Positions 46,893 through 54,574 of a DNA stretch of 64,000 bases are shown piece by piece (the stretch's first letter is position 1; each line of letters opens with the position of its first letter). Source of the DNA: Actinocorallia herbida. GTDB lineage: Bacteria > Actinomycetota > Actinomycetes > Streptosporangiales > Streptosporangiaceae. Below the pieces are notes generated by a model. The model saw only the letters and a program-made list of their open reading frames with translations. It was not told the origin of the DNA and did no database searches. Where the stretch lies: positions 7,440,001-7,504,000 of the forward strand of contig NZ_RJKE01000001.1 in assembly GCF_003751225.1 (NCBI RefSeq), in the 5' to 3' direction. The translations under genes and the position numbers were made by a program.

Positions 46893-47198
46893 ATGGCGCA
46901 GAAGCCGGACGTCGGCTGGAAGATCTTCGCCGGCATCACGGGGATGGCCGGCGGACTTGCGGCGCGCAAGTCACTGGAGCTGATCTGGCGCAAGGGGACC
47001 GGGCGCAAGCCCCCGGTCAACCCCGAGTCCCCGGACGTCGGCCTCGCCGAGGCGCTGGGCTGGGCCGTGCTCATCGGTGTCGGCATGGAGGTCACCCGGG
47101 TGCTCGTGACCCGGCTCGCGGTCAGGCAGTGGGAGCACACCACCGGGGCGCTCCCCGCCCACCTGGCGAAGCTCAAGGACGAGCTGACGAACGACTGA
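46893..47198 (+). CDS. DUF4235 membrane protein
   Basis: 101-residue protein of the DUF4235 family. Two hydrophobic segments (IFAGITGMAGGLAARKSLEL, and LGWAVLIGVGMEVTRVLV) flank a short basic loop with KPPVNPESPDV. AGGAAGGGG precedes the ATG. Members are small membrane proteins of unknown role common in actinobacteria. Confidence 0.85.
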   Translation: MAQKPDVGWKIFAGITGMAGGLAARKSLELIWRKGTGRKPPVNPESPDVGLAEALGWAVLIGVGMEVTRVLVTRLAVRQWEHTTGALPAHLAKLKDELTND

Positions 47199-47211
47199 CC
47201 GGCACGGTCCG

Positions 47212-47243
47212 CGCGGGACGGGTGTGCCGCCCGTACCCGCGCG
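47212..47243. terminator. Terminator between DUF4235 and the following convergent gene
   Basis: GCGCGGG and CCCGCGC plus inner ACGGG/CCCGT form a long stem with one bulged base, placed between two convergent genes. Confidence 0.65.
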
Positions 47244-47246
47244 CTC

Positions 47247-48101
47247 CTAGTCCTCGTCCCCGGGAGGGGGGCCTGGCGGCGGAAGCTGGGGATGCCCGCC
47301 ACCGAGATGCTTGTGCGGCTCGCGCGGCACGCCCCTCGCGAGGGTCCCGTAGCGCGCCAGGTCGTCCCTGACCTTCTCGGCGAGCTTCTTGGTGGCCGCC
47401 CGGTTGAGCGTCCCTCCGGCGACCGCTCCGGTGAGGAACGGGCCGAGGGTCGTCATGTGCCTCCCCACGACGCCCAGCATCCGTTTTCGCAGCGCGGCCT
47501 TGGCCGCGCCGCCGAGCCCGACGCTGAGCGAGCCGGAGTCCATCGGGTTGACGCCGCGCTGCTTCGCCCAGGCCAGCGCGTACGTCATGGTCCGCTCGGA
47601 GGTCCCGCCCTGGACCTGGACCCCGTGCACCTCGTGGAGCTCGGCGATCATCTTGGTCTCGATCGCCGCCACGACGAGGGTCTCGGCGACGATCTGGGCG
47701 GGCGCCGTGAGCAGCAGCGGCGGCGCCGCGAACTGCACGGCCGCGAGCGCGCCGCCGGCCGCGCCCACCGCCGTCGTCCGGTTCACCGCGCCGCGCACCA
47801 GCTCGTCGGCCAGCGCCTCGGCGCTGAGCCCCGGATGGTGCGCCCGCAGCGTCTCCAGGTCGCGCATCGGGATGCGGGGGGCGACTTCGGCGAACACGTC
47901 GGCGAGCCAGCGCCCGCCCGCGAGCCCCTTGACCCCGGCGCGCCTCGCGCTGGAGCCCAGGAGCTGGGCGAGCCGCCCGAGCAGCCGCCCCCTGGTCGTC
48001 TTGTCCAGCTCCTCCGTGCCGGACAGACGACCGATCAGCTCACCTATCTCGTGTTCTTCCTCGCCCTGCGGGGGCTCGGGACGGTCGCCCTCGCTGGTCA
48101 T
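47247..48101 (-). CDS. Uncharacterised actinobacterial protein, 284 aa
   Basis: No family is recognised with certainty. The protein starts with an acidic tail (residues 1-25), has a helical segment, then a stretch of small hydrophobic residues (AVGAAGGALAAVQFAAPPLLL) leading into AETLVVAAIETKMIAELHEVHG, and two further Gly/Ala-rich segments (VGLGGAAKAALRKRM and FLTGAVAGGTLNRAATKKL). The last 25 residues are Pro/His/Gly-rich. The pattern suggests membrane insertion without clear helices, somewhat like EcsC-type proteins. GGAGGAGAGG lies before the ATG at 48099-48101. Confidence 0.75.
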   Translation of the reverse strand: MTSEGDRPEPPQGEEEHEIGELIGRLSGTEELDKTTRGRLLGRLAQLLGSSARRAGVKGLAGGRWLADVFAEVAPRIPMRDLETLRAHHPGLSAEALADELVRGAVNRTTAVGAAGGALAAVQFAAPPLLLTAPAQIVAETLVVAAIETKMIAELHEVHGVQVQGGTSERTMTYALAWAKQRGVNPMDSGSLSVGLGGAAKAALRKRMLGVVGRHMTTLGPFLTGAVAGGTLNRAATKKLAEKVRDDLARYGTLARGVPREPHKHLGGGHPQLPPPGPPPGDED

Positions 48102-48136
48102 CCCGTCCTCTCCTCCTCGGGTCCGTCCGCGGCGGG

Positions 48137-48433
48137 TCAGGCCGCGCACTCCGTGCAGACCGGCTCGCCGTTCTTCTCCTTGGCGAGCTGGCTGCGGTGG
48201 TGCACCAGGAAGCAGCTGCTGCACGTGAACTCGTCGGCCTGCTTGGGCACGACCTTGAACGACAGTTCCTCGTTCGACAGGTCCGCGCCCGGCAGCTCGG
48301 CGACCTCGCCGGCGTCCAGGTCCTCGTCGATGATGCCGGCGGACTTGTCGGTCCGCCGGGCCTGGAGCTCCTGGAGGCTGTCCTCGCCCAGGTCGTCGTC
48401 GGTCTTGCGCGGGCTGTCGTAGTCGGTGGCCAT
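48137..48433 (-). CDS. DUF4193 zinc-ribbon protein
   Basis: 98 residues. The protein begins MATDYDSPRKTDDDL, has a strongly acidic middle and ends in a treble-clef/zinc-ribbon segment: CSSC (Cys70, Cys73) and CTEC (Cys93, Cys96). This matches DUF4193, M. tuberculosis Rv2699c, which lies between dut and suhB there as here. The function is unknown; similarity to RNA polymerase-binding zinc proteins is only general. It lies 35 bases upstream of the 284-residue protein gene on the same strand. Confidence 0.9.
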   Translation of the reverse strand: MATDYDSPRKTDDDLGEDSLQELQARRTDKSAGIIDEDLDAGEVAELPGADLSNEELSFKVVPKQADEFTCSSCFLVHHRSQLAKEKNGEPVCTECAA

Positions 48434-49001
48434 CTCTCTCCATCCCCCTCTTGGCCTTACCGGGCTCCCGCCCGGAGGCTCCGTAGTCCTCTATATGCAC
48501 CCCGTCGCGCGGAAGTAACGCACGGGACGCCGTTCTTGTGCCCGATCCGGGCGGGAAATTCTGTCACGGTTTGCGACCTCCGACACACATGCCGCTACCG
48601 CCACTCCGATGCGGCAGCGCACGACGTGAGCGCCTCCGCCGACTCCCGTCCGGAAGAACGGTCGGCAGCTACGGATAGTCCCCGTGGCTGCGCCCACCGC
48701 GGGCGGGATCATACCTGGGAAGAACGGGTCCATGAGTCACGACGTGACCATCCAGGGAGAAAAACTCCCTGCGAATCACCGTATGTGGCGAACAACACCC
48801 AGGATCCGGCCATCGGAGACCAGTAAAGAGGCGCGCGGCGACCGGGACGGCGGTGAGACCGAAGTCCCGGCCCCACTCGTCCTCTACCCCTGCAAAGGGC
48901 CAGAAGTACAGAGAGATCTCATAGTTCTGACTCACGCGATATCGTCGCCGCATCGCCGCCGCCGATGCGCGTGGGGATTGAGCTGACCTGGGAGGGGTCG
49001 C
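48434..49001. other. 568-base intergenic region
   Basis: The divergent region between DUF4193 and the kinase gene. Near DUF4193 a TATAGAGGACT stretch (minus strand, about 48490-48500) could be a -10 element. At 48754-48770 AGGGAG-AAAAA-CTCCCT forms a small hairpin. Open frames inside it lack the third-position G/C bias of real genes. I see no RNA gene or repeat. GGGAGGGG at the right end is the kinase ribosome site. Confidence 0.5.
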
Positions 49002-50885
49002 ATGCCGAAGTACGCTCCACTGGAGCAGGGTGACCCGACCGCGCTCGGTTCCTACGAGGTGGTCGGACGCCTCGGAGCCGGGGGGCAGGGCGCCGTCTAC
49101 CTGGGCCGCACGACCGACGGCCACCTCGTCGCGATCAAACTGCTGCACGCCCAGATGAACACCGACCCCCAGGCTCGCGCCAGATTCGTGCGGGAGGTCG
49201 CCGCCGCGCAGAAGGTCGAGCCGTTCTGCACCGCCAGGATCATCGAGGCGCAGGTCGACGGCGACTCCCCCTATGTGGTGAGCGAGTACATCGAGGGCCC
49301 GTCGCTGCACGAGCTGGTCGCCCAGGGCGGCCCCCGGCCCGCGCAGGAGCTGAACCTCCTCGCGATCGGCATGCTGACGGCCCTCGCCGCGATCCACGAG
49401 GTCGGCATCGTGCACCGCGACTTCAAGCCCAACAACGTGCTGATCGCCGCCGACGGCCCCCGGGTCGTCGACTTCGGCATCGCCAGGACCGTCAACTCCC
49501 AGGAGAGCGCGGTCACCGCGACCGGCATGGTCGTCGGCACCCCCGGCTACCTGGCGCCCGAGCAGCTCACCGGCGCGCCGCTGCAGGCCGCGGTCGACAT
49601 CTTCGCGTTCGGCGCCACCATGGTCTTCGCCGCCACCGGGCAGTCGCCCTTCGAGGCCGAGACCCTGCCGGTGATCATCAACCGGATCCTCAACGAGGAG
49701 CCGGACCTGTCGGGGCTGCCGCCCGAGCTGCGCCCGCTGATCGGCCGCTGCCTGGCCAAGGACGCGACCCAGCGGCCCTCGGCCCTGGACGCCCTGCTGG
49801 AGCTGGTCCCGCAGCCCGGCGCCGCGCCCGCCTCGGCCACCCAGCGCGAGGAGCTGCTGAACCAGGGCACCCGGATCGCCGCGCAGCTCCCGGCCCCGCC
49901 GCCCCCGCGCACGCCGACCCCCGCCCCGTTCGTCTCGCCCGCGCAGCCCTACGCGGCGGCTCCCGGCCCGGCGAGCCCGCCCGCCTACACGCCGCCGCCG
50001 CAGTCCTACCCGGGCGCGATCAGCGCGCAGCCGGGCCCGCCGACCCCGCCGCCGCTCCAGCACTCGGCCTTCCAGCCCGGCCTCCAGCAGGGGCCGCAGC
50101 AGCCTCCGCAGCAACCGCCGATGGGCTACCCCCAGCAGGGCGGCCCGTTCACGCCGCCGCCGCAGTACCCCCAGTCCCCGCAGGTCCCGCGGCCCTACGC
50201 CCCGCAGCAGGGCTTCGCGCCCCAGCCGGGCTTCCCGCCCGCGCCGCCGTACCCGGGCCCGCCGCGCAAGTCCAACGGCGCGGTGATCGCCGCGATCGCG
50301 GGCTCGGTGGTGGTCATCCTGATCCTGGCCATCGCGATCATCATCGCCGCGCTGCCCGACTCGGAGCCGACCACCCCGACGGTCCAGCCCACCAGCCAGG
50401 CGCCGCTCGACCCCGGCACGGACGACGACACCGACACCGACACCGATTCGGGCGACACCTCCACCGGCGACGTCGACTGCGGCGACACGGCCGACACGAC
50501 CTTCTGCAAGGACTACGCGGGCACCTGGACGGGCCAGGTCAACCAGACCAAGCCCGAGAGCGCGACGTACAACGTGCGGCTGACCATCGACGAGGGCTCC
50601 TCCACCGGCAGCATCACCTACAGCAACGGTCCCAACGACGACACCACCTGGTCGTGCTCGGGCACCCTGACCTTCCTGCACCACCCGAACGGCTCGGTCT
50701 GGAAGACCGTCGTCCGGGAGCAGATCACCGAGAAGAACGCGGCCAAGTGCCCCGACCAGACCTACAACGAGCTGTTCCCCAAGGACAACGGCACCGAGAT
50801 GTTCCTCACCAAGTTCAACACCGAGGCCGAGGCCACCGACGGCAGCGGCGACTTCGTCTTCATCGGTACGCTGGCCCGCCAGTAA
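49002..50885 (+). CDS. Transmembrane serine/threonine protein kinase with extracellular sensor domain
   Basis: 627 residues. The PknB-like kinase domain (about 15-275) has GAGGQGAVY, Lys46 in AIKLL, HRDFKPNN at about 138, DFG at about 157 and GTPGYLAPEQ. A long Pro/Gln/Tyr-rich linker (290-420) leads to one membrane helix (about 424-450) and an Asp/Thr-rich spacer. The extracellular domain (about 490-627) starts YAGTWTGQVNQTKP and contains SCSGTLTFLHH with several Cys. It has no PASTA repeats. The next gene encodes the same extracellular domain without a kinase. Confidence 0.93.
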   Translation: MPKYAPLEQGDPTALGSYEVVGRLGAGGQGAVYLGRTTDGHLVAIKLLHAQMNTDPQARARFVREVAAAQKVEPFCTARIIEAQVDGDSPYVVSEYIEGPSLHELVAQGGPRPAQELNLLAIGMLTALAAIHEVGIVHRDFKPNNVLIAADGPRVVDFGIARTVNSQESAVTATGMVVGTPGYLAPEQLTGAPLQAAVDIFAFGATMVFAATGQSPFEAETLPVIINRILNEEPDLSGLPPELRPLIGRCLAKDATQRPSALDALLELVPQPGAAPASATQREELLNQGTRIAAQLPAPPPPRTPTPAPFVSPAQPYAAAPGPASPPAYTPPPQSYPGAISAQPGPPTPPPLQHSAFQPGLQQGPQQPPQQPPMGYPQQGGPFTPPPQYPQSPQVPRPYAPQQGFAPQPGFPPAPPYPGPPRKSNGAVIAAIAGSVVVILILAIAIIIAALPDSEPTTPTVQPTSQAPLDPGTDDDTDTDTDSGDTSTGDVDCGDTADTTFCKDYAGTWTGQVNQTKPESATYNVRLTIDEGSSTGSITYSNGPNDDTTWSCSGTLTFLHHPNGSVWKTVVREQITEKNAAKCPDQTYNELFPKDNGTEMFLTKFNTEAEATDGSGDFVFIGTLARQ

Positions 50886-50915
50886 CGTCCCGTCCCCCCG
50901 CCCGAAGGACGCCGC

Positions 50916-51539
50916 GTGTACCCTCCGCCCTCTGGACAGCCCCCGTACGGCTCCCCGCCCCCGTTCCAGGGGCCTCCGCCCAGGCGCGGGGTGTCACCGG
51001 TCCTGGTCGTGCTCGGCTCCGCGGTCGCCGTCATCGCCGTCATGGCCGCCGTCCTCGTCGTCCTGCTCACGCGCGACGACGAGGGCGGCGGGACGCCGAC
51101 GCCGACCGGGCCCGCCGCGGCGGGCTTCGAGGCCGACTACGCGGGCACCTGGTCCGGCGAGGTCATCCAGATCAAGCCGAGCTCGGCGAAGTACCTCGTG
51201 GTCGTCGTGGTCACCGAAGGCTCCCCCACCGCGACGATCAAGGTCACCAGCGAGCCCGGCGCGAACACCGCGTTCTCCTGCTCGGGGACCCTGACGTTCC
51301 TGCACCACACGCCCAAGTACGAGTTCAAGTCGGTCGTCCAGGAGAGCATCACCGACAACCAGGGCGGCGCGACCTGCGACGCCATCTCGTACTCGACGCT
51401 GTTCCCCGACCCCGACAACAGCGGCGGCGCGAGCGACGGCATGTACTACAAGAACTACTTCAACCAGTCGGCCGCCGACGCCGACGAGGACCACAACGCC
51501 ATCGGCGAGCTCAAGCGCCAGGCGGGCGCGGCGGCCTGA
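50916..51539 (+). CDS. Membrane-anchored paralogue of the kinase sensor domain
   Basis: 207 residues. A Pro/Gly/Tyr-rich N-terminus (1-25) and one membrane helix (about 27-49) precede an extracellular domain (about 70-200) clearly homologous to that of the preceding kinase: YAGTWSGEVIQIKP against YAGTWTGQVNQTKP, and SCSGTLTFLHH identical in both. The kinase is absent. It begins 30 bases after the kinase stop with AAGGA before the GTG, so it is co-transcribed. It may be a decoy, co-receptor or ligand-binding partner. Confidence 0.88.
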   Translation: MYPPPSGQPPYGSPPPFQGPPPRRGVSPVLVVLGSAVAVIAVMAAVLVVLLTRDDEGGGTPTPTGPAAAGFEADYAGTWSGEVIQIKPSSAKYLVVVVVTEGSPTATIKVTSEPGANTAFSCSGTLTFLHHTPKYEFKSVVQESITDNQGGATCDAISYSTLFPDPDNSGGASDGMYYKNYFNQSAADADEDHNAIGELKRQAGAAA

Positions 51540-51540
51540 C

Positions 51541-51567
51541 CGCGGGCCGCCCGGGGCCCCGGCCGCG
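51541..51567. terminator. Candidate terminator between the sensor paralogue and the histidine kinase
   Basis: CGCGG and CCGCG with inner CCGGGG/CCCCGG pairs form a bulged GC-rich stem filling the 28-base gap between convergent genes. Confidence 0.4.
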
Positions 51568-52740
51568 TCAGCGGGGCTGGGGCTGGAGCGGCAGCCGCAC
51601 GGTGATGATGAGGCCGCCGCCCGGCCTCGGGCTCGTCACCACGGTCCCGCGGTGCGCGTTGACCACCGAGCGCACGATGGACAGGCCGAGCCCCGCGCCC
51701 TTGGCCGACTCGATCCGGTCGCTGTTGAGCCGCCGGAAAGGCTCGAAGAGCCGGTCGATCTCGTAGGCGGGGATCACCGGGCCCGAGTTCTCCACCTGGC
51801 AGGCCGCGGCGCCGTCCAGCACCCCGGTGCGCAGGAAGACCTCGCCGCCCTCGACGTTGTGCTTGAGCGCGTTGTCGACGAGGTTGGCGATCAGATGCTC
51901 CAGCAGGACGGGGTCGCCGACGGTGTCCGCCGAGGTCAGCTCGGTGTTCAGGGTGACGTCCGGACGCTCGGCCTCGGGGCGCTTGCGGACGGACTCGAGG
52001 ACGGTGTCGGCGACCTCCTTCAGGTCGACGACCTTGCGGGTGGTCAGCTCCCGCTCGCTGCGCGCCAGCAGCAGCAGCCCCTCGATGAGCCGCTCGTGCC
52101 TGGCGTTGGTGGCCAGCAGGGTCTTGCCGACCGTCATCATGTCCGGGGACACCTCGGGGTCGGTGAGCGCGACCTCCAGCAGGGTCCGGTTGATCGCCAG
52201 CGGGGTGCGCAGCTCGTGCGAGGCGTTGGCGACGAACCTGCGCTGGGAGTCGAACGCCTCGCTGAGCCGGACGAGCATCGCGTCGAACGTGTCGGCGAGC
52301 TCCTTGATCTCGTCCTCGGGGCCCTCCAGCGCGATCCGCTCGTGCAGGGTGCTCTCCGAGAGCCGCCGCGCGGCCGCGGTGATCGCGTGCAGCGGGGCGA
52401 GCGCCCGGTCGGCGACGATGTAGCCGAGGACGAGGGCCATCAGGCCGACCCCGAACAGCGCGAACACCATCCGCTTGACGAGCTGGGCCAGCATGCCCGT
52501 GCGCAGGTCGTCGACCGGGACCGTGGTGTAGGAGTACCCGTCCGCGGACCGGTAGGTGAGGTCGCTGCCCGGCCGGAGCACGTCGCTGAACGACTGGCCG
52601 ACGAACACGTAGGTGACCGCCATGAGCAGGCAGCCCGCGAAGAAGAACAGGACGCCATAGAGCAAGGTGAGCCGCAGCCTCACGCTGACCCGCCTCGGCA
52701 GCTCCCGCAGGTCCTTGAACAGGGTCTTCGGGGACGTCAC
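51568..52740 (-). CDS. HAMP-domain sensor histidine kinase, CutS-like
   Basis: 390 residues. Two membrane helices (about 24-47 and 90-110) flank a short extracellular loop of about 42 residues. A HAMP domain follows, then HisKA with His175 in ASHELRTPLA, and a HATPase domain with N-box LIANLVDNALKHN and G-box SAKGAGLGLSIV. The GTG start overlaps the response-regulator stop by four bases. Gene type and position near suhB and hemH match CutS of Streptomyces. The loop contains no cysteine. Confidence 0.88.
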   Translation of the reverse strand: MTSPKTLFKDLRELPRRVSVRLRLTLLYGVLFFFAGCLLMAVTYVFVGQSFSDVLRPGSDLTYRSADGYSYTTVPVDDLRTGMLAQLVKRMVFALFGVGLMALVLGYIVADRALAPLHAITAAARRLSESTLHERIALEGPEDEIKELADTFDAMLVRLSEAFDSQRRFVANASHELRTPLAINRTLLEVALTDPEVSPDMMTVGKTLLATNARHERLIEGLLLLARSERELTTRKVVDLKEVADTVLESVRKRPEAERPDVTLNTELTSADTVGDPVLLEHLIANLVDNALKHNVEGGEVFLRTGVLDGAAACQVENSGPVIPAYEIDRLFEPFRRLNSDRIESAKGAGLGLSIVRSVVNAHRGTVVTSPRPGGGLIITVRLPLQPQPR

Positions 52741-53390
52741 AGCCGGTACCCCACGCCCGGGACCGTCTCGATGACGGGCGGGTCGCCGAGCTTCTTGCGC
52801 AGCGTCATCATGGTGACGCGCACCACGTTGGTGAACGGGTCGATGTGCTCGTCCCAGGCCTTCTCCAGGAGCTGCTCGGAGCTCACCACCACGCCGTCGG
52901 CGGCCAGCAGCACCTCGAGGACGGCGAACTCCTTGCGGGTCAGCTCGACGGGGTGGCCGTCGCGGGACACGGTGAAGCGGCCCGCGTCGAGTTCGATCCC
53001 GGCGCGGGTGAGGACCGGCGGCACCGGGGTGGCGACGCGGCGGCCGAGCGCGCGCACCCGGGCGATCAGCTCCTTGAACGCGAACGGCTTGGGCAGGTAG
53101 TCGTCGGCGCCGAGGTTGAGCCCGTCGACCTTGTCCTCCAGCTCGCCCGCCGCGGTCAGCATGAGGATCCGGGCGCCGTACCGCTCGGCGACGAGGGTGC
53201 GGCACACGTCGTCGCCGTGCACCTTCGGCAGGTCCCGGTCCAGCACGATCACGTCGTACTCGTTGATCCCCGCGCGTTCCAGCGCGCCCGCCCCGTCATA
53301 GGCGATGTCGACGGCCATCGCCTCACGGCGCAGTCCCGTGGCGATCGCGTCGGCCATGACCCGTTCGTCCTCGACGACCAGCACTCGCAC
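52737..53390 (-). CDS. OmpR family response regulator, CutR-like
   Basis: 217 residues. The receiver domain has the phospho-acceptor Asp51 (VIVLDRDLP), acidic pair Glu7-Asp8, and Lys in YLPKPF. The C-terminal winged helix (about 125-217) contains LTRKEFAVLEVLLA and VRVTMMTLRKKLGDPPVIETVPGVGYRL, cut at each end here to its core TLRKKLGDPPVIETVPGVGY. AGGAG lies seven bases before the GTG at 53388-53390; the long upstream extension is rejected. Tandem 11-base repeats 60 bases upstream are a likely binding site. Confidence 0.92.
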   Translation of the reverse strand: MRVLVVEDERVMADAIATGLRREAMAVDIAYDGAGALERAGINEYDVIVLDRDLPKVHGDDVCRTLVAERYGARILMLTAAGELEDKVDGLNLGADDYLPKPFAFKELIARVRALGRRVATPVPPVLTRAGIELDAGRFTVSRDGHPVELTRKEFAVLEVLLAADGVVVSSEQLLEKAWDEHIDPFTNVVRVTMMTLRKKLGDPPVIETVPGVGYRL

Positions 53391-53449
53391 CTTCGGCTCC
53401 TCTTTCTCCCCGCCGCGACCTGCCGCGACCTCTCCGTTATGCCACAGAC

Positions 53450-53471
53450 CCGGTAAGCGACCGGTAAGCGA
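53450..53471. promoter_or_regulatory. Perfect tandem 11-base direct repeat upstream of the response regulator
   Basis: CCGGTAAGCGA occurs twice back to back. Tandem 11-base direct repeats are the usual binding mode of OmpR/PhoB-type regulators. It lies between the response-regulator gene and the divergent small gene at 53561, so it could control both. Confidence 0.65.
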
Positions 53472-53560
53472 AGCCCCGATGACCGAGGCTGAAATTCTCT
53501 GTGGGTAAAGGTTTAGACCAGTCTTGCCGGGGGGTAGGGAGGGTCTGACCCGGAAGGACC

Positions 53561-53728
53561 ATGCCCATGAGCGAGCTGAACGAGACGATCCAGCAGCGGT
53601 TGAAGGACGCCTACGCCTCCCTCCAGGCCGCCACGAGGGACGGTGACGTCTACCTCGCCGACCTGCGCCAATCGGAGATCGACGAGCTGCGGCGCATCGC
53701 CGACGCCCACGACCTCCCCACTCGCTGA
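53561..53728 (+). CDS. Small hypothetical protein, 55 aa
   Basis: An open frame too short for usual cut-offs. It begins MPMSELNETIQQRLKDAYAS and continues as an amphipathic, charged helix-rich peptide (YLADLRQSEIDELRRIADAH). GGAAGGA lies 3 bases before the first ATG and 9 before a second at 53567, which may be the true start. Third codon positions are rich in G/C (CTG, AAG, GCC, GAC), as in real genes here. It lies divergent from the two-component system next to the tandem repeat. No family is recognised. Confidence 0.6.
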   Translation: MPMSELNETIQQRLKDAYASLQAATRDGDVYLADLRQSEIDELRRIADAHDLPTR

Positions 53729-53766
53729 CCCCCCAGTTCCCTCGAGCCTCCCGGTCACGGGACGGC

Positions 53767-54573
53767 TCAGTCCCTCGCGGGGCCGAGCGGCGCCAGCAGA
53801 TCGTGCAGCGGGCCGAACAGTTCGGCACCGGCCGCGATCGTCAGCTCGTTCCCCGCGGGGGCCCCATCGAGGCCGCCCACCCGGCCGCCCGCCTCGATGA
53901 CGATCAGGCTCCCCGCCGCGATGTCCCAGTGGTGCACGCCGCGCTCGTAGTACCCGTCGAGCCGGCCCGCCGCGACCTGGCACAGGTCGATCGCCGCCGC
54001 CCCGTTCCTGCGGATGTCCCGGACGTTCGGCAGCACCCCGGCCAGCACCCGCGCCTGGGCCGCCCGCCGCGCGGCCTCGTAGCCGAAGCCCGTCGCCACC
54101 AGCGCCTTCTGGAGCGGCACCCCTGACGTGCAGCGGATCGGCTCGCCGTTCAGGAAGGCGCCGCCGCCGCGGACCGCGGTGAACGTCCAGCCGCGGCGCG
54201 GCACCTCGACCACGCCCGCGACGGCGGCCCCGTCGACCTCGGCCGCGATGCTCACCGCCCAGTCCGGCAGGTCGTACAGGTAGTTGACGGTCCCGTCGAT
54301 CGGGTCGACGACCCAGCGCACGCCGGTGGAGCCCGCGGTGTCCCCCTCCTCCTCGCCGAGGAAGGCGTCCCCGGGCCGGGCCGCGCCGATCCGCGCACGG
54401 ACGAGCCGCTCGGCCGCCCGATCCATCTGGGTGACGACGTCGGTGGCGCTCGACTTGGTCGCGACCACGTCGGGGCCGCCCGCCGGGCGCTCGTCGATCA
54501 GCATCCGCCCGGTCTCGCGGGCGGTGGCGACGGCCAGGTCGAGGAGCGCGAGGTGATCCGGGTCCGCCGTCAC
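53767..54573 (-). CDS. suhB: Inositol monophosphatase family protein
   Basis: Mg2+-dependent phosphatase of 268 residues acting on inositol monophosphate or similar sugar phosphates. Metal ligands are visible: Glu74-Glu75 in FLGEEEGD, Asp90 and Asp93 in VVDPIDGTVNYL, and the Asp of HHWDIAAGSLIVIEAGG. GTG start two bases after the hemH stop, with AAAGG inside the hemH end, so it is co-transcribed and perhaps coupled. The same gene (Rv2701c) occupies this place in M. tuberculosis. Confidence 0.9.
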   Translation of the reverse strand: MTADPDHLALLDLAVATARETGRMLIDERPAGGPDVVATKSSATDVVTQMDRAAERLVRARIGAARPGDAFLGEEEGDTAGSTGVRWVVDPIDGTVNYLYDLPDWAVSIAAEVDGAAVAGVVEVPRRGWTFTAVRGGGAFLNGEPIRCTSGVPLQKALVATGFGYEAARRAAQARVLAGVLPNVRDIRRNGAAAIDLCQVAAGRLDGYYERGVHHWDIAAGSLIVIEAGGRVGGLDGAPAGNELTIAAGAELFGPLHDLLAPLGPARD

Positions 54574-54574
54574 G

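Noticed and set aside
48684-48986. 100-codon frame upstream of the kinase
   Set aside because: No third-position G/C bias, no domain, no convincing ribosome site.
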